This document shows positions 41,001-52,550 of a stretch of 64,000 bases of DNA, piece after piece. Position 1 is the stretch's first letter. Each line of letters begins with the position of its first letter. The DNA is from Ianthella basta (lineage: Eukaryota; Porifera; Demospongiae; Verongiida; Ianthellidae): assembly GCA_964019415.1 (NCBI GenBank), contig OZ025889.1:4780870-4844869 (forward strand). The letters are read 5' to 3'. The notes beneath the pieces are model-generated. The model was given only the letters and a program-made list of their open reading frames with translations, ran no database searches and was not told the DNA's origin. The translations under genes were made by a program, and so were the position numbers.

Positions 41001-44000
41001 CCTACCAACAGTCACAGTGTCAACTGTGGAGCCCACTTCAGACTATCCTGCTGGCAGCAACATCTCCCTCCACTGCACTTGGAACACTTCAGTGTACTAT
41101 GTTGCATGGTACAAAAATGGTACACTGATCTATGAGGAAGACCTGGCTGCACCCTCCATCCTGACGACACCCAAACAAGGCTTCAGTGTTGTCAGTGACT
41201 TTGCAATGATGACGTCCAACCTGACCATTAACAATGTTGAACTGGAGGACAGTGGCAACTACACCTGTGCTGTGACCTGTGTCGCCAGAGGAGTGGATTT
41301 TGGTACCATTGCTGGGAATCTTCAGGACACAGCTGTGGTGTTTGTCTATGGTGAGTGTCTCTTCTATATTAATGAAGTGGCCAACAGTGATGTGTCATGT
41401 GCCTGACCTTACCCATACATTAGAACGTCCCAATGCATCTGATGATCTGACAGTAGTCATCAAACCAGATGACACAACACCAGTGACTGCTAATATACCC
41501 TGGATGGCACTGATGGGTCGTGATGCAGGAATATCTCCAGGAGGAAACCATGACTTAAGGTATTTTGTGGTTGTGACTGACATCACTTCAGCAGTGTTGT
41601 TCAGAGCTACAGTGGAGTACCCAGTGACCACAGTGGATGCACCCAACCTGCCCGCATGTGACAACCTGACTGTGTCAGTGACAGCAGAGAACCTGTTCTT
41701 CAATGGAACTTCTGTCAGTGAATATTTCAAGACTGTGGAGCCAGGTTGGTACCAGACTTTGAAAACCTACATATTAATTGAAATTTACTCCTGGGTTTAC
41801 AAATTGATTTGCCGTGCCATTGCTGTGATCTGACAGAATGAAGAAATATGGAATTCATATTTAGTAGTACATTCAGTAGCTGACATTAGAATGACTATTG
41901 TATGACATATGACATAAGTGGCTTGGATTTCCAACTCTGCATCAACTCATTCTTGCTTTGCATCTATTTTTAGTCCCACCAACAGTCACAGTGTCCTCTG
42001 TGGAGCTCACTTCACACTATCCTGCTGGCAGCAACATCTCCCTCCAGTGCACATGGAACACTTCAGTGTACTATGTTGCATGGTACAAAAATGGTACACT
42101 GATCTATGAGGAAGACCTGGCTGCACCCTCCATCCTGATGGCACCCAAACAGGGGTTCAATGTTGTCAGTGACTTTGCAATGATGACGTCCAACCTGACC
42201 GTTAACAATGTTGAACTGGTTGACAGTGGCAACTACACCTGTGCTGTGACCTGTGTCGCCAGAGGAGTGGAGTTTGGTACCATTGCTGGGAATCTTCAGG
42301 GCACAGCTGTGGTGTTTGTCTATGGTGAGTGTCTCTTCTACATTCACGAAGTAGCCAACAGAGATGTGTATCATGTGCTTAATCATACCCTTACATTAGA
42401 ACATCCCAATGCACCCAATGGATTGTCAGTCATCATCAAACCAGATGATACAACACCAGTGACTGCTAATATACCCTGGATGGCATTGATGGGTCGTGAT
42501 GCAGGAATATCTCCAGGAGGAAACCAAGACTTGAGGTATTTTGTGGTTGTGACTGACATCACTTCAGCAGTGTTGCTCAGAGCTACAGTGGAGTACCCAG
42601 TGACCACAGTGGATGCACCCAACCTGCCCGCATGTGATAACCTGACTGTGTCAGTGACAGCAGAGAACCTGTTCTTCAATGGAACCTCTGTCAGTGAATA
42701 TTTCATGACTGTGGAGCCAGGTTGGTACCTGTTTGTTATAACCAAAAACACGTCAAAATTTAGTGCTGGGATTGAAGTTGCATTTAGTTGTGTAATTGGC
42801 ATGTTCTAGTAGGACATTCAGTGATTGACAGTAAGAATGTAAGACAGTGTGGTAATTGGATTGTACAACTGTTCATCAATTCTTTCCTGCTTTGCTTTCA
42901 TTCGCCATGCAGTCCCACCAACAGTCACAGTGTCAACTGTGGAGCCCACTTCACACTATCCTGCTGGCAGCAACATCTCCCTTCAGTGCACATGGAACAC
43001 TTCAGTGTACTATGTTGCATGGTACAAAAATGGTACACTGATCTATGAGGAAGACCTGGCTGCACCCTCCATCCTGATGGCACCCAAACAAAGGTTCAAT
43101 GTTGTCAGTGACTTTGCAATGATGACATCCAACCTGACCATTGACAATGTTGAACTGGAGGACAGTGGCAACTACACCTGTGCTGTGACCTGTGTGGCCA
43201 GAGGAGTGGAGTTTGGTACCATTGCTGGGAATCTTCAGGACACAGCTGTGCTGTTTGTCTATGGTGAGTGTCTCTTCTACATTCACGAAGTAGCCAACAG
43301 AGATGTGTATCATGTGCTTAATCATACCCTTACATTAGAACATCCCAATGCACCCAATGGATTGTCAGTCATCATCAAACCAGATGACACAACACCAGTG
43401 ACTGCTAATATACCCTGGATGGCACTGATCGGCCGTGATGCAGGAATATCTCCAGGAGGAAACCAAGACTTGAGGTATTTTGTGGTTGTGACTGACATCA
43501 CTTCAGCAGTGTTGCTCAGAGCTACAGTGGAGTACCCAGTGACCACAGTGGATGCACCCAACCTGCCCGCATGTGACAACCTGACTGTGTCAGTGACAGC
43601 AGAGAACCTGTTCTTCAATGGAACTTCTGTCAGTGAATTTTTCATGACTGTGGAGCCAGGTTGGTAGCGCATTGAGATGACTCTCATACTCTAGTTAAAT
43701 TTAATGCCTAAGTAGAAAATGGGTGAAGTTGTGTAACATTGGTGTGTTTGAAGTCTAAATCAGAAATGAAGAATTTAATCTGAAGAACAGCGGTGCTTCC
43801 AATAATTGATATTAGAAAATGTATTGGAGTTATTGAATTTTCTGACTCCATATCATCTCATTCTTTCGTACTTTGCATTCATTCATCAGTCCTACCAACA
43901 GTCACAGTGTCAACTGTGGAGCCCACTTCAGACTATCCTGCTGGCAGCAACATCTCCCTCCACTGCACATGGAACACTTCAGTGTACTATGTTGCATGGT

Positions 44001-47000
44001 ACAAAAATGGTACACTGATCTATGAGGAAGACCTGGCTGCACCCTCCATCCTGACGACACCCAAACAAGGGGTCAATGTTGTCAGTGACTTTGAAATGAT
44101 GACATCAAGTCTGACCATTGACAATGTTGAACTGGAGGACAGTGGCAACTACACCTGTGCTGTGACCTGTGTGGCCAGAGGAGTGGATTTTGGTACAATT
44201 GCTGGGAATCTTCAGGACACAGCTGTGGTGTTTGTCTATGGTGAGTGTCTCTTCTATATTGATGAAGTGGCCAACAGTGATGTGTCATGTGCCTGACCTT
44301 ACCCATACATTAGAACGTCCCAATGCACCTGATGGATTGTCAGTAGTCATCAAACCAGATGATACAACACCAGTGACTGCTAATATACCCTGGATGGCAT
44401 TGATGGGCCATGATGCAGGAATTTTCCCAGGAGGAAACCAAGACTTGAGGTATTTTGTGGTTGTGACTGACATCACTTCAGCTGTGTTGTTCAGATCTAC
44501 AGTGGAGTACCCAGTGACCACAGTGGATGCACCCAACCTGCCCGCATGTGATAACCTGACTGTGTCAGTGACAGCAGAGAACCTGTTCTTCAATGGAACC
44601 TCTGCCAGTGAATATTTCATGACCGTGGAGCCAGGTTGGTACCTGACTGTTATAACCAATTGCAAAATGCACAAGTTAAACTTTACCGCTGAGATTGAAG
44701 TTGGGTTTAGTTGTGTAATTGGCATGTTCTAATAAAACATTCAGTGATTGACATTTAGAATGTATGACTTTGTGGTTATTGGATTCTACAACTGTTCATT
44801 GATTCATTTTGCTTTGCTTTCATTTGCCATGCAGTCCAGCCAACAGTCACAGTGTCAACTGTGAAGCCCACTTCCGACTATCCTGCTGGCAGCAACATTT
44901 CCCTCCAGTGCACATGGAACACTTCAGTGTACTATGTTGCATGGTACAAAAATGGTACACTGATCTATGAGGAAGACCTGGCTGCACCCTCCATCCTGAC
45001 GACACCCAAACAAGGCTTCAGTGTTGTCAGTAACTTTGCAATGATGACATCAAGTCTGACCATTGACAATGTTGAACTGGAGGACAGTGGCAACTACACC
45101 TGTGCTGTGACCTGTGTGGCCAGAGGAGTGGATTTTGGTACCATTGCTGGGAATCTTCAGGACACAGCTGTGGTGTTTGTCTATGGTGAGTGTCACTTCT
45201 AATTTTATCGCAAGTTTCAAAACTTCAATACATGTCATGTGTCTGACCTTTCTTGTTTTGTAGAACATCCCAGTGCTCCTGATCATCTGTCAGTAGTCAT
45301 CAAACCAGACGACACAACACCAGTGACAGCCAACATATCCTGGATGCCCTTGATTGGCAGTGCTGATGGGATTCCCCCTGGAGGGAACCAAACCTTGAGG
45401 TACTTTGTGGAAGTGAGTAACAGTAGTTCAGCAGTGTTGTTTTGTGCTACAGTGGAACACCCAGATGATGCCTTGAAGGCACCCAACCTGCCAGCATGTG
45501 AGAACCTGACTGCGTCAGTGACAGCAGAAAATCTGTTCTTCACTGAATCCTCTACCAATGAAGAGTTCATGACAGTGGAGCCAGGTTGGTAGCCATGCAG
45601 GTTTGGAGCTGATTAACTTGACATTGACCACAACGTCACTCTGACGTTTTTAATTTTGCTATTTATCTGTGACTATAGGAGCTGTACATGCATATGTCAA
45701 GTTAAGTTAAGTTAACCAGCTTATGTCATTGCAAACTGCTCTGTGGTGTTGTATCTGTTCTCCAATGTTCCAGATGACCCTGTTGTGACCCTGATTCCTA
45801 CTGTGGATCTCCTAAGGCTTGAAGGGAATGTTGCTGACACTCTCACACTCATCTGTTCCTGGAGCTCACCAGTGTACTACATAATTTGGTTCGAAAACAA
45901 GGTTCCCTTGTATACAAAAGATCTTGTCAGTGGAGTCGTAATGGACAGATCTGGCTCTTCTTTGGAAGTGGACGTGGGGGGACAGAACAGTATGCTCACC
46001 TTCAGTCAAGTGAATGACAGTGGGAACTACACCTGTGCAGTGACCTGCAGAGCAAAGGGCAGTGCTGAGGGAGACATTCCAGTGGAATTCAAGGCCACCA
46101 AGGAGGTGCTCATCTATGGTGCGTTAACAAAGTATTGCTGTCAATAAAGAGCAGGTCTCATTTAATTCACTGATGTGATCCTCCACACTGTGCAGTATTT
46201 TGATGTTTGCTATTGCCTTCCTCGTACCAGATGTGCCACGTGAGGTGACTGACTTTGATGCTAGTGTGGGCTACCTCAGTGTCACCTTCTCCTGGACTCC
46301 CCCCTCCTTCCTGGGAGTGCCCCCCACTCTGGACCCTGTGGGTATCATTTACTACATTGTAGATATCAGAAATGACACAGACTCAGTACGTAGGGCTATA
46401 GTGCCCCACCCCACCACCACTGTTGTGGTCAACCTGACCTACCCGTGTGAGGAGTACAATGCCACCATCTTTGCAAGGAACATCCAAGCAGGCGATGGAC
46501 CAACATCAAGGCACACTTTCACACTGAATGAAATAGGTAATTTGTATTCAACTGCAGAGCATCTACATAAACAAGCTTACAATCAGCTATTCTACTGTAC
46601 AGTGTGCTCCATAGATCTGCTATCTGCACATGTAGCTTCTGTGAAATCATAAAGTACAACTAAGATAGGATGGCAGTTTTTGTTGCAGCTGTACTTCATG
46701 CTTGCATAATCATGGTTTTACTCTCCAAAAGATGCCTGTAATTGTTTCCATCCTTGCCTATATGGTTACACTCCTTCCCTCAGATGCCATCAACGTCAGT
46801 CTTTCTCAAAAGGACCTTGTTACTTACCTCTTCCGAGCAACAACCAGTGCCAACAACACCATCTTGCTGAACTGCTCTTGGGATGCTGATACTTACTATG
46901 TGGCTTGGTTGAAGGACGGCATCTCTTTCTATGAAGAAGACTGGGTCAGGGGGGTAGAGAGACAGGAGTACGGAACCTTCAGTGGTACTGCAAGCATTGC

Positions 47001-49444
47001 TGCTGATTTTTCTTTGCATTGGAGTACTCTACAAGTCACAGATGCCTTTATCACTGATTCAGCAAACTACACATGTGCAGTGACATGTGGTGCTCGGCAG
47101 GTGGTTAGAGGTGAAGTGCAGCAGCTGTCTGAAGAGTTCAGTGCCACCAGGGAGGTGCTTGTGCTGGGTATGTAAGAATAACCTGCTTCTGTTTAACTGA
47201 GCGGTAACATTCATTGTGCAATCTTCTCCATGCATGCAGCTGCCACAGATGGCCTGATGGCTACTCTGCGACGTTCAACATACTTGGTTGTGGAGTGGAC
47301 AGCACTACCCAATCCATTCAGTGGGAACTACCTACTTACATATGGTCCAATTGATGGGATGACAACTTCCATCACAGTCCCTGTTAACTCCTACAACATC
47401 ACTGGACTACAGCCCTTCACATACTACACGGTGACTGTCCAAGCAAGCAATGCCCCAGTAGTGGAGTTTGGTCCTCCCTTGAGTGGAGTGTTTGCAACCT
47501 TGCCAGATGCTGCTGTTTCAGCACCACTTCCAGAAGATGAAGTTCTTTCTCTCACTGTGCCTCAAATTAGGGCTGGGTCAAGTGCAATAGTGGAGATTGT
47601 AATCCCTCCACCTGCATTTGCCCGTCAAGACTTTTTGAGGTAAAACAGAGTTCAATCTCATAATAATTCATGTGCATCCACACTTTGTGTGCTACAATTG
47701 TAGCTATGTAGCTATATGTACGTGATAGTAATTGTCACTTATGTTTTGTTCTATGTATTGAAATGATGCACATTCGGGTACCTCACTTATCATTGTTCCA
47801 TATTTTATTCTTGCCTTACCTCTTGCAGTCACCTGTGGGTGGTATGCATCAGAAACATTCTCCCAACAACTAGAAGCACAACTCCAGACACAGCCTTCCC
47901 AGGCAACAGCACATTTGGTACATATGACAGTGCAGAGGACAATGTGCCATATATTGCATCAGAGTTTGATCCAGCTGCAGAAAGGATCACCTTCCCTTAC
48001 CAGTTTGGCGTGGGTGATGAATCTGAGCCAAATGACTTTCCTAGTCAGTACAGGAATGGCCCTGTCATGGCAGGGAAGACCTTAGACTGCTTTGTCAGAT
48101 ATTTTGTCAGCACTGAGGTGAGGAAGAGAGCAAGCACCACATGCAGCTACAGCGGCACTGCATTCACTCCTTGTGTTTGTCTGCTCCTAGCTCTCACCAG
48201 ACAGGAGGAGGAGGGACGCACTTCCTAACAGACAGTACGATGTCTTCCAATCCACTGGCTATGCAACTGTGAACATAAGTGAGTGCTGAATGTGGCAATA
48301 GTAGTATATTGAACATGTGTATATGTGTAACATAGAGTAGTGCACAGCACGATCTATGTAACACTTGCATCCCCATATGTAGGTGGGTCAAGTGGAAGCA
48401 GCTGCTAGCTTTTGACTTGATCTCTTCTCTCTGTGCAGTTCCTCCACACTCCATTATTGAGGATGGTCTCATAGCAGGTCTTGCTGTATGCGCAGCCATT
48501 GTAGCAGTCACAGTTCCAATGGCAATACTCATGCTCATCTATATGAGGTGTGTGAGAGTTACTGTACAATGCATGCATCATCACATTGTGTACTGAATAA
48601 TGCTAACTTTGCTAAGCTTATATGCTGGTAGTAATAGATAACATAATTACCATGACAACCAATGGTACGCAGTGACACGATATGAATATTAATGTGGCTT
48701 TAAACCTGTTATTTTCTTGTGGCAATGGACTCTGTATAATATGAATATTGTACATATTCGGCCTGTGTGTTAGTATCCTTGTACACCCAGATGACATCCA
48801 CCGTGCATACACAGGGGCTGGTACATTGTTATACTGTTCACATGCTTGTAAAGTCCTCAGTGTCATGCAGCAAGTAAAGGTAGCTGGATGCCACTGATAT
48901 GTCTGGGATAATTGTGTTCACACACTCACTTTTGTCATTTGTATATGGAAAGAAGATTGAATGGCAGTTTGATTTTCATGAGGCTTTGCAGAAATGATTT
49001 TACAGCCTGCATTTTTTGGGTGCATGTGTGGAGTGTACTACATGAACATTTACAGCAACAGTCTATTGTACATTAAATATCTTTGAGAGTAACGCTAATG
49101 TGTCATGTAGATGATGTATGGGTACAATGTGAGCATGCTAACTTGTCTTGTACATTGACATCCGTGCAGGAAACATGGCAAAGGCAAGAATGGGAAAGAG
49201 AGTAAAATGGTATGTACATATTATAATATGCATGTTTTCCAACACACCTGTTCATCTTGGCCTCCAAATCCCCAGAGCATTGCTGCATATTTGGTATTGG
49301 TGTATTACTATACTGAAACTTGCACTGTATACTTTTTGCCCTTGCAATCCAATCTTTATTGTCTACGCATATATTATATACATACAGGACTCTGTGATCA
49401 TTGGCAACCACAACTTTGAACAGCAAGAAAAGGCTAATGTTTAG
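28354..49444 (+). CDS. Gene 2: expanded VWA-AMOP-VWD-(FN3-Ig)x8 transmembrane receptor, 40 exons, ~4024 aa
   Basis: Exons 1-15: 28354-29008, 30068-31069, 31332-31430, 31788-31886, 32052-32183, 32639-32917, 33192-33470, 33601-33873, 33991-34293, 34516-35149, 35519-35772, 35869-36423, 36588-36845, 37034-37129, 37376-37489. Sixteen FN3/Ig exons follow at 38003-46118, then 46231-46536, 46784-47167, 47240-47639, 47829-48117, 48191-48278, 48439-48547, 49170-49209 and 49388-49444. Summed length is 12075 nt and every phase closes. The domain order matches gene 1 except that the first FN3-Ig pair is repeated eight times. Start MMSPLATVLVLLGLF gives the signal peptide. Introns are longer than in gene 1 because of insertions at about 29030-29910, 31612-31769 and 39430-39764. 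Confidence 0.85.
29030..29910. other. ~880-bp insertion in gene 2 intron 1 with a CpG-rich core
   Basis: Gene 1 has 188 bp in this intron; gene 2 has about 1060 bp. Sequence matching gene 1 stops just after the donor and resumes near CACAAGCATTGTG at about 29913. The core (29400-29770) is rich in CpG and contains GCTAGCTAGCTAGC-like repeats at about 29503 and 29752. A 102-aa open frame at 29194-29502 resembles nothing known to me. No clear terminal repeats were found. It may be a transposon or a captured promoter-like CpG segment. Confidence 0.5.
31332..37489 (+). CDS. Gene 2 exons 3-15: EGF x3, IPT-like x4, AMOP, VWD, EGF x2
   Basis: Each exon matches its gene 1 counterpart in length and phase. 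Exons 9 and 10 are each one codon longer (QRDQNYYFC; LLPAGIFQ). The IPT-like exons at 33192 and 33601 are almost identical to those of gene 1, while the exon at 33991 has diverged (SNCSEAISGT, SQRDQNYYF). The first EGF donor is a normal GT here. The VWD exon keeps LFGDPHIVTLDG and the LLGNFNG word. Confidence 0.85.
31543..31585 (+). pseudogene. truncated duplicate of the second EGF exon of gene 2
   Basis: An acceptor and the first 43 bp of the exon at 31788 (CTATATGCGAACCTCC and on) are duplicated here. They break off into a second copy of the upstream intron sequence. There is no donor, and reading on meets a stop. If this acceptor were used the message would be truncated; the intact exon downstream retains its own acceptor. 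Confidence 0.75.
31612..31769 (+). mobile_element. 3' end of a non-LTR retrotransposon (LINE-like) with ATT-repeat tail
   Basis: A segment ending in GGAAGAGTAGCCTTCTGGCT, then AAAGGTTCCCCAC and a (TTA)n tail, matches the form of 3' ends of L2/CR1-type LINEs. It is 5'-truncated to about 160 bp and inserted into the intron before the second EGF exon of gene 2, inside a short tandem duplication. Genes 1 and 3 lack it. Confidence 0.6.
38003..46118 (+). CDS. Gene 2 tandem array of eight FN3-Ig module pairs
   Basis: FN3 exons (321 nt each): 38003-38323, 38980-39300, 40449-40769, 41424-41744, 42400-42720, 43339-43659, 44314-44634, 45264-45584. Ig exons (351 nt): 38556-38906, 40023-40373, 41000-41350, 41974-42324, 42913-43263, 43890-44240, 44835-45185. 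A divergent last Ig of 345 nt lies at 45774-46118. All are 1-1 phase, so modules can be gained or lost without frame damage. The first seven Ig copies differ by few bases (TWNTSVYYVAWYKNG and NYTCAVTCVARGV constant). Variation concentrates in short positions such as LMAPKQ/LTTPKQ. Module period is 939-977 bp except where a transposon enlarges one intron. Gene 1 has a single such pair. Confidence 0.9.
39430..39764. mobile_element. ~335-bp foldback element with ~135-bp terminal inverted repeats
   Basis: Left arm (39430 to about 39572) and right arm (about 39628-39764) are imperfect reverse complements: TGTATAAAA...TTAGGAATGG on the left, CCATTCCT...TTTTATACA on the right. A GGAGTTCACCCTGCATTCCT / AGGAATGCAGGGTGAACTCC stretch matches exactly. 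It sits in the intron between the second FN3 exon and the second Ig exon of the array, only in this module. Non-autonomous DNA transposon; target duplication not clear. Confidence 0.75.
46231..49444 (+). CDS. Gene 2 C-terminal part: FN3, Ig, FN3, RPTP-like juxtamembrane domain, TM, tail
   Basis: Eight exons equal in length and phase to the last eight of gene 1. Nucleotide similarity is very high even in introns, with differences such as SVRRAIVPHP against SVGGATVPHP in the FN3. The transmembrane helix lies in the exon at 48439 (GLAVCAAIVAVTVPMAILM). The tail is RKHGKGKNGKESKM plus DSVIIGNHNFEQQEKANV, ending with TAG at 49442-49444. Confidence 0.85.
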
Positions 49445-50518
49445 TGCCTCAGGCTCACACATAGTTACTGCATACAGTGAACATTAGCTGTGTAGTGTCT
49501 GTACTTCAGTAGGTGAAATAGCCATAATAGGTCCATGCACAAAACAGTAGTGGAGGCACAATGCCAACCATGTATTAGAGTAACAGAGATATATACATAG
49601 TGCATAGCTGCTTGATCAGATTGCTGTGTTTGTAAACTATAATGATGCATTGGTAAGATCATTATTGCATGAGTACGTGTATGCAGATACAATATCAATA
49701 CCATACATTGCATCTAGTGCTACATCTATGAAGGAACACACTGTACAGCACCAATGTGAGGATTCTACAAAGTCACTAGAGACGCTGGTAGTTAGTTAGT
49801 TAGCTAGTTATAACAACTATTTTGTTGTAATTCGCTAACTGGTAGCTCGAAGATGGCTCACCCTATCTCTAACTTGTCTCTTTAGCTAGCTGATTGAACA
49901 CCACTGCAGCTCCCATGCAAACTCCTGCGAAGGATGATTTTTGGCTCACTCTGTATAATAAACCTTTTGAGTATGTCACAATGCAATTGTATGCAATGAT
50001 TATGTTAGCATTGCTTCACATGGCATGCTCATGATCATTGCCTATTACGAGATGTAGCAACCACATTTTAAAATTAACACACTCATGCTTTTATCATGCA
50101 TGGTAGATTTTGGGGTTAACTTTGTTTATCCTGCTTTACTCCTTGCTATGTATATAGACTTAAAACAGTAGGCCCATGACAGCTTACAAACTATATATAA
50201 TTATACATGCCATGGTGCCCACGTGTAGATATATAGGTGCCATGTCCTGTTTCATTCCTATATAGAGTAATATGTGTGGGTGGATCAAAGGAATTTTGAG
50301 TACTTTATATTGCATAATCCTACAGCATGCTTTATGACCGTTCTTTAACTTCCAAAAAGAACGCTAGCAAGAAACACAAGCACCCTTGATGCCTTGCTTA
50401 CACTTTGAAATGTGGTTCCCATCCAGTAACATTTAGTGCACCAAGTGCAGTTCCTGAGAGCAAATGCTCATGCATACCTATATATAGTATGTTTGGGGAG
50501 CTACATATGCTGAGTTGT

Positions 50519-50545
50519 ACCAGGAGCGCATTATGCGCTCCTGGT
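50519..50545. repeat. 27-bp perfect palindrome
   Basis: ACCAGGAGCGCA and its exact reverse complement TGCGCTCCTGGT are separated by 3 bp. It may be the remnant of a small inverted-repeat element; no function is assigned. Confidence 0.7.
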
Positions 50546-50574
50546 TGTACTAATTACCATTCCCAATTCCCACC

Positions 50575-50577
<3 letters not shown>

Positions 50578-50655
<78 letters not shown>

Positions 50656-50770
50656 GTGGTACTAACTCACAGAATGGAGCACACATTTTGTGGAGTAAAC
50701 TGTGTTGTTCAAGGACAGCTACTATTGCTGAGGCTGTGTGCAGAAGCTGCAGCTCTTCTCCTCTCAGCTG
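50578..50770 (+). pseudogene. INTS4 exon fragment with its preceding CA tract
   Basis: A (CA)n tract (50578-50650) and then GTGGTGGTACTAACTCACAG and on match the INTS4 intron end and the exon at 1763-1905. Similarity stops after about 119 bp at CTCTCAGCTGACC, where the end of a family A MITE begins. The frame is still open across the fragment, but no donor or partner exon follows. Confidence 0.85.
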
Positions 50771-51353
50771 ACCATCGTAGACAGGTTCCACTGTATTACA
50801 CTTTTAATTAGCACATCCCACGTGCACCTGACCACTTTGAGAAGCAGTGACCTACATAGTTACAGTAACACAGGTGGCTGCATGGTGGCACATATACTGT
50901 ATACTGCAAACTGACCTGGGCTTTCTTGTGGTATAAAATTGCTATGCTTTCAATTAGCCCATGTGTACATAATATAAATGTACAGTACCTCATTATGCAG
51001 CATGTTGCTGTACTATGCACATATCTATAGCTGGGCCAGACTATATGACTACCAGCTAATTCTCATCTAAGGCTTCACATTCTTGCACTGGGCGTGTTGA
51101 GGTGTGCTGTATAGCTGTCCTTTGGGTACATAGATAGTGTCTCATGTGCATTCACCACCCCCACCACCATTCCTTCACTTCAATCAGCTGAAACTTGTCT
51201 GCCACTGTGAGCATGCCTGTTTTCTAGGTGATGTTCACTCCAACCATGCAGTACAAAAGACTGAATGGATGTATCAGCATATCATCTAGTGAAATAGTTT
51301 GTAAGAGACATGCCCTAAACTTATAACAGTACATTTCACATTATGGTACTATG

Positions 51354-51515
51354 CAGTGGAACCTGTCTAAGACAACCACCTGTAGGCCAGTTATGACAGA
51401 CCTTCGTATATAGAGAGGTGGCTGCTCTACAGAGATAGATTGCAATACTTTAGTGCTACTTGGGGCCAGGTAGGCTGGCTGTTTACAGTGACCATCTTAG
51501 ACAGGTTCCACTGTA
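51354..51515. mobile_element. MITE-like element (family A, copy 4, inverted)
   Basis: Best-preserved ends of the family: CAGTGGAACCTGTCTAAGA on the left and TCTTAGACAGGTTCCACTG on the right, exact reverse complements over 19 bp. It is about 162 bp long and in the opposite orientation to the copies at 4159, 7025 and 25166. Confidence 0.8.
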
Positions 51516-52289
51516 GCACACGTTATGGTTCATTACACTTCAGACATGGTACACTTAGTTTGAGGAGGTGCTTCCACTGAACACAACATGCCATTTGACT
51601 AGCTGTGCCCAAACAAGTTGATCACTCTGGTAGCCAGGTCAGTTTGCACTTTACAAGCTGCACCTCTCTAAAGTAGTCTAGATCTACTGGTACATATTGA
51701 TTGTACTGTATGTGATTGATGTGTATGACACATCAATGGATAATTACATACAATCTAAAGAAATCATTAATACGCAAAATGAGTACTGAGTAGTATATGA
51801 ATTCTTTAATATCTAAAACATCTTATAACATCTAAATCCTTATACCCCAGAGACCACTTACCTAGTACTGGTAACAAACTGTGTGGGCAGTAGAGAATGA
51901 CATTATCAAGTAATGACATTATCAATTAATAACCTTACATACATCTGTAGCCTGCATCAGTACCCACACACACATGCAGCTGTATATACAGTGAGCTGGT
52001 ACGTTCATTGTATTGTAGACTGCATATTACAGCGTGACTGAACAATGTGAGTGCAGAAGAGTCCCTGCTATCTGTCCCTGTGCATCCTGCTATTGATTCC
52101 AGACATGAGTGAATTCCCAATCGACCACATTGCATTCATTGATTTATTGTATGTTACAGTATGTACCTGTGCAAATATTGTGGGTAGGTAGGGGAATGTT
52201 GTATAATCATATCATATAATCATTGTGTATTATACTAGTGCTGTAATGTATTGATAGCCACCATAGAGTAGAGGTTGTACTGCTTAAAA

Positions 52290-52550
52290 TAGAGTTGACC
52301 ATATAAGGTGGTGGCCTAGATTCGGCATGCCAGTAACTATGTCTAACTGTGCAATTGATTACACAAAGTTGGTATCTTAACTTAATGAGGCTGCACCGTC
52401 ATATGCTAAACAGTGTAATTACTGGAATGTGCCAGCTGCACCCTCATTGGTGTGTACTTAAGGACTAGATGAGATACATTCATGCACATGCTTTCCCACA
52501 AAGACTGAGGGAAGCTCTATAGATTTGCAGTTAATTCTTCTAGAGGAAGA
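52290..52550 (+). promoter_or_regulatory. conserved upstream block of gene 3
   Basis: Shares GTTGACCATATAAGG, ACTGGAATGTGCCAGCT, GAGGGAAGC and TCTAGAGGAAGAATGGTGTC with genes 1 and 2. It is more diverged and lacks the ATGCAAAT octamer, having ATGCACAT instead. Confidence 0.45.

Larger units (their letters stand above)
49445..52289. other. spacer between genes 2 and 3
   Basis: Starts with a 3' flank shared with gene 1 up to 49652. Beyond that it holds an INTS4 exon fragment at 50652-50770, a truncated MITE end at 50771-50796, a partial family B repeat at about 51030-51200, and an inverted MITE at 51354-51515. No additional gene is seen. Confidence 0.7.

Noticed and set aside
42063-43325. Minus-strand frames of 100-140 codons opposite the Ig/FN3 exons
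   Set aside because: Shadow frames that repeat because the module repeats. The plus-strand domains with correct splice sites and phases account for the sequence.
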